Position numbers and translations under genes: made by a program. From the NCBI GenBank assembly GCA_012295275.1, contig CM022670.1, positions 36,323,801 to 36,360,584 of the forward strand: DNA of 36,784 bases, written 5' to 3'. Under the pieces are notes generated by a model, which saw only the letters and a list, made by a program, of their open reading frames with translations, made no database searches and was not told the DNA's origin. The DNA comes from Chrysomallon squamiferum. Taxonomy: Eukaryota > Mollusca > Gastropoda > Neomphalida > Peltospiridae. Every line of letters begins with the position of its first letter. Position 1 is the stretch's first letter. Shown here piece by piece: positions 32,306 to 36,784 of this stretch.

Positions 32306-33387
32306 ATTACTTTCTTTTAAAGTTTATTAATTTTATTTTGGATTTTCTTTTGATAAGGTAATTATGTCCAGTTTTTATAAGTTGTTTTTGAAAATGTTAC
32401 AATACTAAAATCACTATTTAAAAAAAAAAAAAAAACTCTATAATTTTTAACATGCAGTATTATTATATAAATTCTATTACATACTGTTATGTGTGTGGGT
32501 GTTTGTGGGTGAAAACCACAGTAATGTACTCTTTTATATTAATTGGACATTTATTTTTATAAACCAAAACCATTTTTACACAGAACATTCAAGGGAATCT
32601 ACTCTATCTTGATTCAAGAAAGCATTTGTGTATATAATTTTATGGAGCTAAATTAGTAAGACAATATGCCATAAAAATGACACTTTGATAAGTCATTAAC
32701 CAAAAACTTTGAAAATCATTTGTTTTTTTAATTATTTTATCTGTTTAAAGTGAATATATATACTATTATACTTATTATATTTAGTTTAATTTGTAGATAT
32801 TACAAATGGTTATTGAATATTTTTCTTACATTCAAACCCTGTATATTTTGTATGGTCTGTATACAAGGATTAAAAAAAAAAAAAAGGAAAGTTGATTTAT
32901 TCCTTTATTCTAACATAATTATTTGATTTACAAGTTCAGTTCCTGTTTCAGAAATTTGGTTTGGTCATAATTACTTTAGCAATCACAAATTTTAAAAAAT
33001 AAACATTCCAAGCTTTTATATTACAACTGAGTAACAAGTTATTTGTTTGTATTCTCAGAATATGTTAATATTTCCTTATTATTATCTATAATTCTTTACA
33101 GTATACATTTATCTATCTATTGAATTAATGCTGTAGAAATTATATGAAACTTTTAAAAAGTTCTTGTTTAAATAATAGTCATGTTTACAAAAGTGAAATA
33201 ACATATTATTTATCAGAAGCAGTATTTTTATTCAGAGCTATTTAAAATTATTTTTATTTAATAATTATTGTTGTTACTATTATTATTTTATTAATATTAT
33301 TATTATAATTTTTTGTTGTGATTATTACTTTTTATTATGATTATGATGATTATGATAATGGTAATGATGATGATAATTATTAACATT

Positions 33388-33467
<80 letters not shown>
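33388..33467. repeat. (ATTT)n(ATT)n compound microsatellite
   Basis: About eight or nine ATTT repeats switch to about a dozen ATT repeats. Confidence 0.93.
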
Positions 33468-33808
33468 GTGTAAATACATGTATATAATTTTGGATTATTA
33501 TTATTATTTTTAAATGATTCATTCCAGGTGTTCTGCAAAAATGTTGCCATATAAAAATGATATTTGACAAAAATAAATAAAGCTTCAGATTTGTTATAAT
33601 TTATGCTATTATCTTGAATATCATATCTAGTGAGATAGGTTTCATTCCCATGAAATATGTGCCTAGATCCAATATTGACAAGAACTTAAAAACAAATGAA
33701 GTGATTTTGAGTAGAAAATTTTAATTTTGTCGGACTTGTTATGAAAACTTAATAAATAACAAAATCCTGAATAGTTAATAATATTTATGGTGATCACATG
33801 GATAATAA

Positions 33809-33958
33809 ACACACAAACATACATATGTACATATATACACATACACAAACATATATAAACATACACATATATACATACACACCCATACAATTATACACAT
33901 ACATATCCAAACACACATATACAGACATATACTTATATAATGTACATACAAACATGCA

Positions 33959-33995
<37 letters not shown>

Positions 33996-34029
33996 ACATA
34001 CAAACACACATACACACATATTTGCACAC
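33809..34029. repeat. ACAT / (CA)n compound microsatellite
   Basis: Mixed ACATATAC blocks with a pure (CA)n core at 33963-33993. Confidence 0.92.
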
Positions 34030-34751
34030 AATCTGGTGTGTTTGACACTAATTTGCAGGAAACAAATTAGCTACTGTATTTTTTAAAACACTTACAATGG
34101 CTGGATCATTGTTTCTGTGTTGTATAATAAACTGTAAAGACAACAAATAAAATAAAATAAAATGTGTTTATTTTTATGTTTCTCTTCTTTCCAATTCCAT
34201 GGTTGTTTTCAAGTTCGGTTTTTTTTTTCAGATTTTATTTCTGTTGTTTTTGTCCCATTTTTGTTTATAATTTTATTGTTGTTTGAGACTTGTTTTAGTT
34301 TTTATTATGATTTTTAAAAAAATGTATCATATATACAACAAGCAAAAAATACACAAATGAAGAAATCTGTATTAAAGAATGATTCAAGGATTTGCCCTTG
34401 ACTTTGTTTCTGGGGACAATACATATTATATAAATGAAGAGATGATTTGTTTTATCACTGCATTTTGTTTTTTTGTGTTCTTCATTTTAGTTAATTTATA
34501 TCCTAAGTTTCTTTAAAACATAAATCTAGAAAAATTATTTAAATGTGGACGAAATTAAAATATATTTTTTGTCACAAAAACAATTACTATTAGAAATATT
34601 TATTTATCTCAGAACAAAATAATTTTTATATTTAACCAAAAAAAAAAAAAAAAAAAAAATAATAATAATAATAAAATAAAATAAATAGAATTATTATATT
34701 AAAAGAAGAGATAACTGGAAAATTATTTTCATTGATTGCATTATTTATTGA

Positions 34752-34937
34752 TTGTTTAATCACTCTTTTCTTGGCCAAGACCCTTTTAGGAGTTCTTCTC
34801 AAGTTCCAGAATTCCCTGGAGCGAAAATAAGCCTACAACAAAACATACAGACAGAAAATCCTCATCTCATAATGTGGCCCCCTTCAGTTGTGCCAAGACC
34901 TCGCAGGGCACCATATTGGTTCCCCTCTCCATGCTGA
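34752..34937 (+). CDS. Candidate terminal exon, Pro-rich tail
   Basis: An open frame of balanced composition reads GQDPFRSSSQVPEFPGAKIS, later MWPPSVVPRPRRAPYWFPSP, then Cys and TGA (34935-34937). Acceptor-like sites precede or enter it (CTCTTTTCTTGGCCAAG at 34779; CAAGACCCTTTTAG at 34789). It has no ATG of its own at the start. It could be a distal exon (coding or 3' UTR) of the mucin-like gene reached from the donor at 31020, an exon of another gene, or a relic. In the mucin-like transcript it would be untranslated because the TAA at 30992 precedes the donor. Confidence 0.3.
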   Translation: MFNHSFLGQDPFRSSSQVPEFPGAKISLQQNIQTENPHLIMWPPSVVPRPRRAPYWFPSPC

Positions 34938-35285
34938 AAATGGCTGGATTGGACAAACTGAAAATCAGCATTTGACAAATTTCAAATACCTGGAAAGCTA
35001 TAAACATGAATGTACTAAGAAGATACTATGAAAACAGTCAGCTTGTAGACTCTATTCCTCTCTTCCTCAGTGGATTTTAGGATAAACGTAGGTCCTAAAA
35101 GACATGTCCATCACTGCTGATTAATAATAGTAACACTAAGTGTAACGAGTGAATGATGATAACACTAACAATGGTGTGTATATGTGTGTGAACATATGTA
35201 TACAAACAAATAAAACACAAAATCTTTTTAGACAAAACATCAAGAGTGGTTTAGGATTTAATTTTCAGGTCCCTTTAATTAATGA

Positions 35286-35468
35286 GATAGAAATTTTCAT
35301 TTTCTAACTTGGCTGATTGGAGTGGCCAAGCCAGACGTTGTTAATGGCTATTTTCCCAGTGTCTGGTGTGAAGAGCTCTTGACATTTCTGATGATGGTCA
35401 TTGGTCTGGACATGGTGGGGGGCATTATTGGCTACATTAATACAATTATGGTCATCAAAGAAGGATAG
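35286..35468. other. Balanced-composition island open on both strands
   Basis: The + frame from 35286 to TAG (35466-35468) encodes 60 residues including GVAKPDVVNGYFPSVWCEEL and a hydrophobic stretch TFLMMVIGLDMVGGIIGYIN. The minus strand over 35310-35468 is open too (for example HHVQTNDHHQKCQELFTPDT). An acceptor-like TTTAATTTTCAG ends at 35268, but its frame does not reach the + frame without a stop at 35283-35285. Most likely a fragment of a dispersed element; strand and identity unresolved. Confidence 0.3.
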
Positions 35469-36189
35469 ATAAACTTAATTTTATTTACTCATAAATATAA
35501 GAAGTGCTTGGACGATAACCTAATTCTTTGTTTGTAAGAAAATAAATGTAAATGTTTACTGCACTGTTGTTACTGTCTGAGAATGCTTTGATTATTATTA
35601 TCATTATTATTTTGTATTAACACACTGACATCTTTAAACTGTTTTTGGTTCAAAATTATTGATAAGAAATTTTAGAAATATATATTTCTTTGATTTATTA
35701 GCTTGATATAGGAATTACATTTAAGAAAAATAAAACTGAAATGGTATAAAGTCTGTGATTTTCCTATTTTTAGTCAGATAATATACTGAAGTAATGAAAT
35801 CATTTTTATTCCATAATATAATCAAAGAATGCACTAATTTTTCTGGATATTTTATATTTCTCAGAACAAATTATTTTTTTTACATCAGTTTTCTTAATGG
35901 TTTCAATTTTAAAAAAAAAAAAAATAAATGTTTCCTTCACTATTGCTTTCAATATTACATGAAGAAAGTAAGCCTTAAAATAAATAGTTGAAAATTTAAA
36001 TATTTGTTTTAAAATTTAAAAACAATTAAATATTTATATTTGTAGGTCTGTGAAGAACAACATGACTTGTTTTCTTCCATACTGCTTCTTTGTTTAACAA
36101 TTTATTTTGTCCTATTTCTGCATGAATACACATTATTCAGTCACAGTGTTATCTTATTAAAATATGTTAAAAAAATTACTGTTCACTTA
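35469..36189. other. No gene seen
   Basis: AT-rich; A-run at 35911-35924; the 65-codon frame at 35794-35991 is Phe/Lys/Asn-rich noise. Confidence 0.6.
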
Positions 36190-36784
36190 CAGAATACTTA
36201 GTCATATACCAGGATTTCACCATCAGTATCACTCTATAGTTACAGAACACTTACCATTTAATGTTGTACAGTTATAGAACTCTTAGTCAGTTAGCAATAT
36301 TTTACTAACCATGTTGATTAAGAATACTTATAATCTTTTTTGATCTTATTAAACATATAACTGTATAGCTATAGAATGCTTAATTGCATATCATTATTTT
36401 ATTAATGATCTGACTGCCCAGTTAGAGAATATTTAGTCACATATTGATACATATTGATATGTTACCAACCATTTCACATTAGAGACATAGAATACTTCGT
36501 CTCATATCATTATTTTACTGATCACGTCACTATATAGTTAAGAATACTTAGTCATATAGTTATTTTATTTATACTAACGGTGTCACTACACAGCTATAGA
36601 TTACTGTAACTTAGTCACATTTCATTATGTTACTATGTCACAATGTAGTTACAGACTGCTTAGCCATATATTGATACTTTACTAACTATGTCACTGTACA
36701 ATTACAGATTACTTAGTCACATATCGATATTTTACAAAATGTCATGTAAATACTGATACACACTTCATAGCCACATATCAGTAT
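36190..36784. repeat. Degenerate 50-65 bp tandem array running off the window
   Basis: Units share CTTAGTCACATATCATTATT, TTACTAAC(C/T)ATGTCAC and TATAGTTATAGAATA. TTAGTC or a variant occurs at 36198, 36283, 36380, 36432, 36496, 36549, 36613, 36660, 36713 and 36767. Spacing is irregular but mostly 47-64 bp. The array continues past the right edge. Confidence 0.8.

Larger units (their letters stand above)
31126..34751. other. 3' flank, gene-poor, microsatellite-rich
   Basis: The stretch 31138-31195 is GC-richer (GTGGGCACAGGAGAGGGTGC) and may be a small repeat-element fragment. Simple repeats: (ATT)n at 32241-32302, ATTT/ATT compound at 33388-33467, poly-A at about 32420-32434 and AC/ATAC repeat at 33809-34029 with a pure (CA)n core at 33963-33993. 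Frames of 70-90 codons over 33663-34070 on both strands are repeat translations. No gene supported. Confidence 0.6.

Noticed and set aside
33663-34070. Overlapping 72-90 codon frames on both strands
   Set aside because: Translations of the AC/ATAC microsatellite.
1-36784. tRNA, rRNA or intact transposase genes
   Set aside because: No cloverleaf with A/B boxes, no rRNA-like GC-rich conserved blocks and no long transposase or reverse-transcriptase frame were recognised on either strand.

Overview
The window reads as a piece of an animal nuclear genome. It is strongly AT-rich, with long A/T homopolymers, (TG)n, (ATTT)n and (ATT)n microsatellites, GT-AG introns, AATAAA signals and very few CpGs outside a few islands. 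A lophotrochozoan, mollusc-like genome is my best guess from the architecture (a large Ser/Thr-rich membrane mucin and abundant degenerate tandem repeats), but nothing visible proves the taxon. No rRNA, tRNA, CRISPR array, bacterial-type operon or intact transposase gene was found.

One gene is well supported, on the + strand. Exon 1 (CDS from 25517 to 25586) encodes a signal peptide. A 2.7 kb AT-rich intron (25587-28318) follows, then a 1.5 kb exon (28319-29814) encoding a cysteine-free Ser/Thr-rich mucin-like ectodomain with a 9 x 27 bp coding repeat and a poly-Ala tract. After a likely 130 bp intron (29815-29944), the last coding exon (29945-30994) encodes a SEA-like juxtamembrane module, one transmembrane helix and a cytoplasmic tail with an NPVY motif. 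Codon phases match at both junctions (phase 1/1 and 0/0), and the joined CDS is 2616 nt (871 aa). Upstream (about 25090-25435) is a relatively CpG-containing stretch with a perfect AAACCGGTTT palindrome, a Grainyhead-type site, which would suit an epithelial mucin. The small second intron is itself open in the upstream frame, so retaining it would give a secreted ectodomain without membrane anchor.

The first 25 kb is mostly non-coding AT-rich DNA. It carries at least eight unrelated local tandem arrays: about 29 bp at 165-541, 112-130 bp at 6345-6960, 25 bp at 12003-12200, 105-175 bp at 13040-15130, an ill-defined unit at 16790-17100, 84 bp at 17281-17982, 110 bp at 20945-21320 and 59 bp at 22440-22800. 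Another, about 50-65 bp, runs off the right end (36190-36784). Between them are short islands of balanced base composition that look like isolated exons or relics of mobile elements: 619-842, 1623-1702, 2265-2399 and 7030-7089 on +; 10632-10856 and 11881-12003 on -; 34752-34937 and 35286-35468 near the right end. A CpG-dense island at about 9200-9605 looks like a promoter/first-exon region with splice-donor-like sites pointing both ways. These islands are offered as candidates only.
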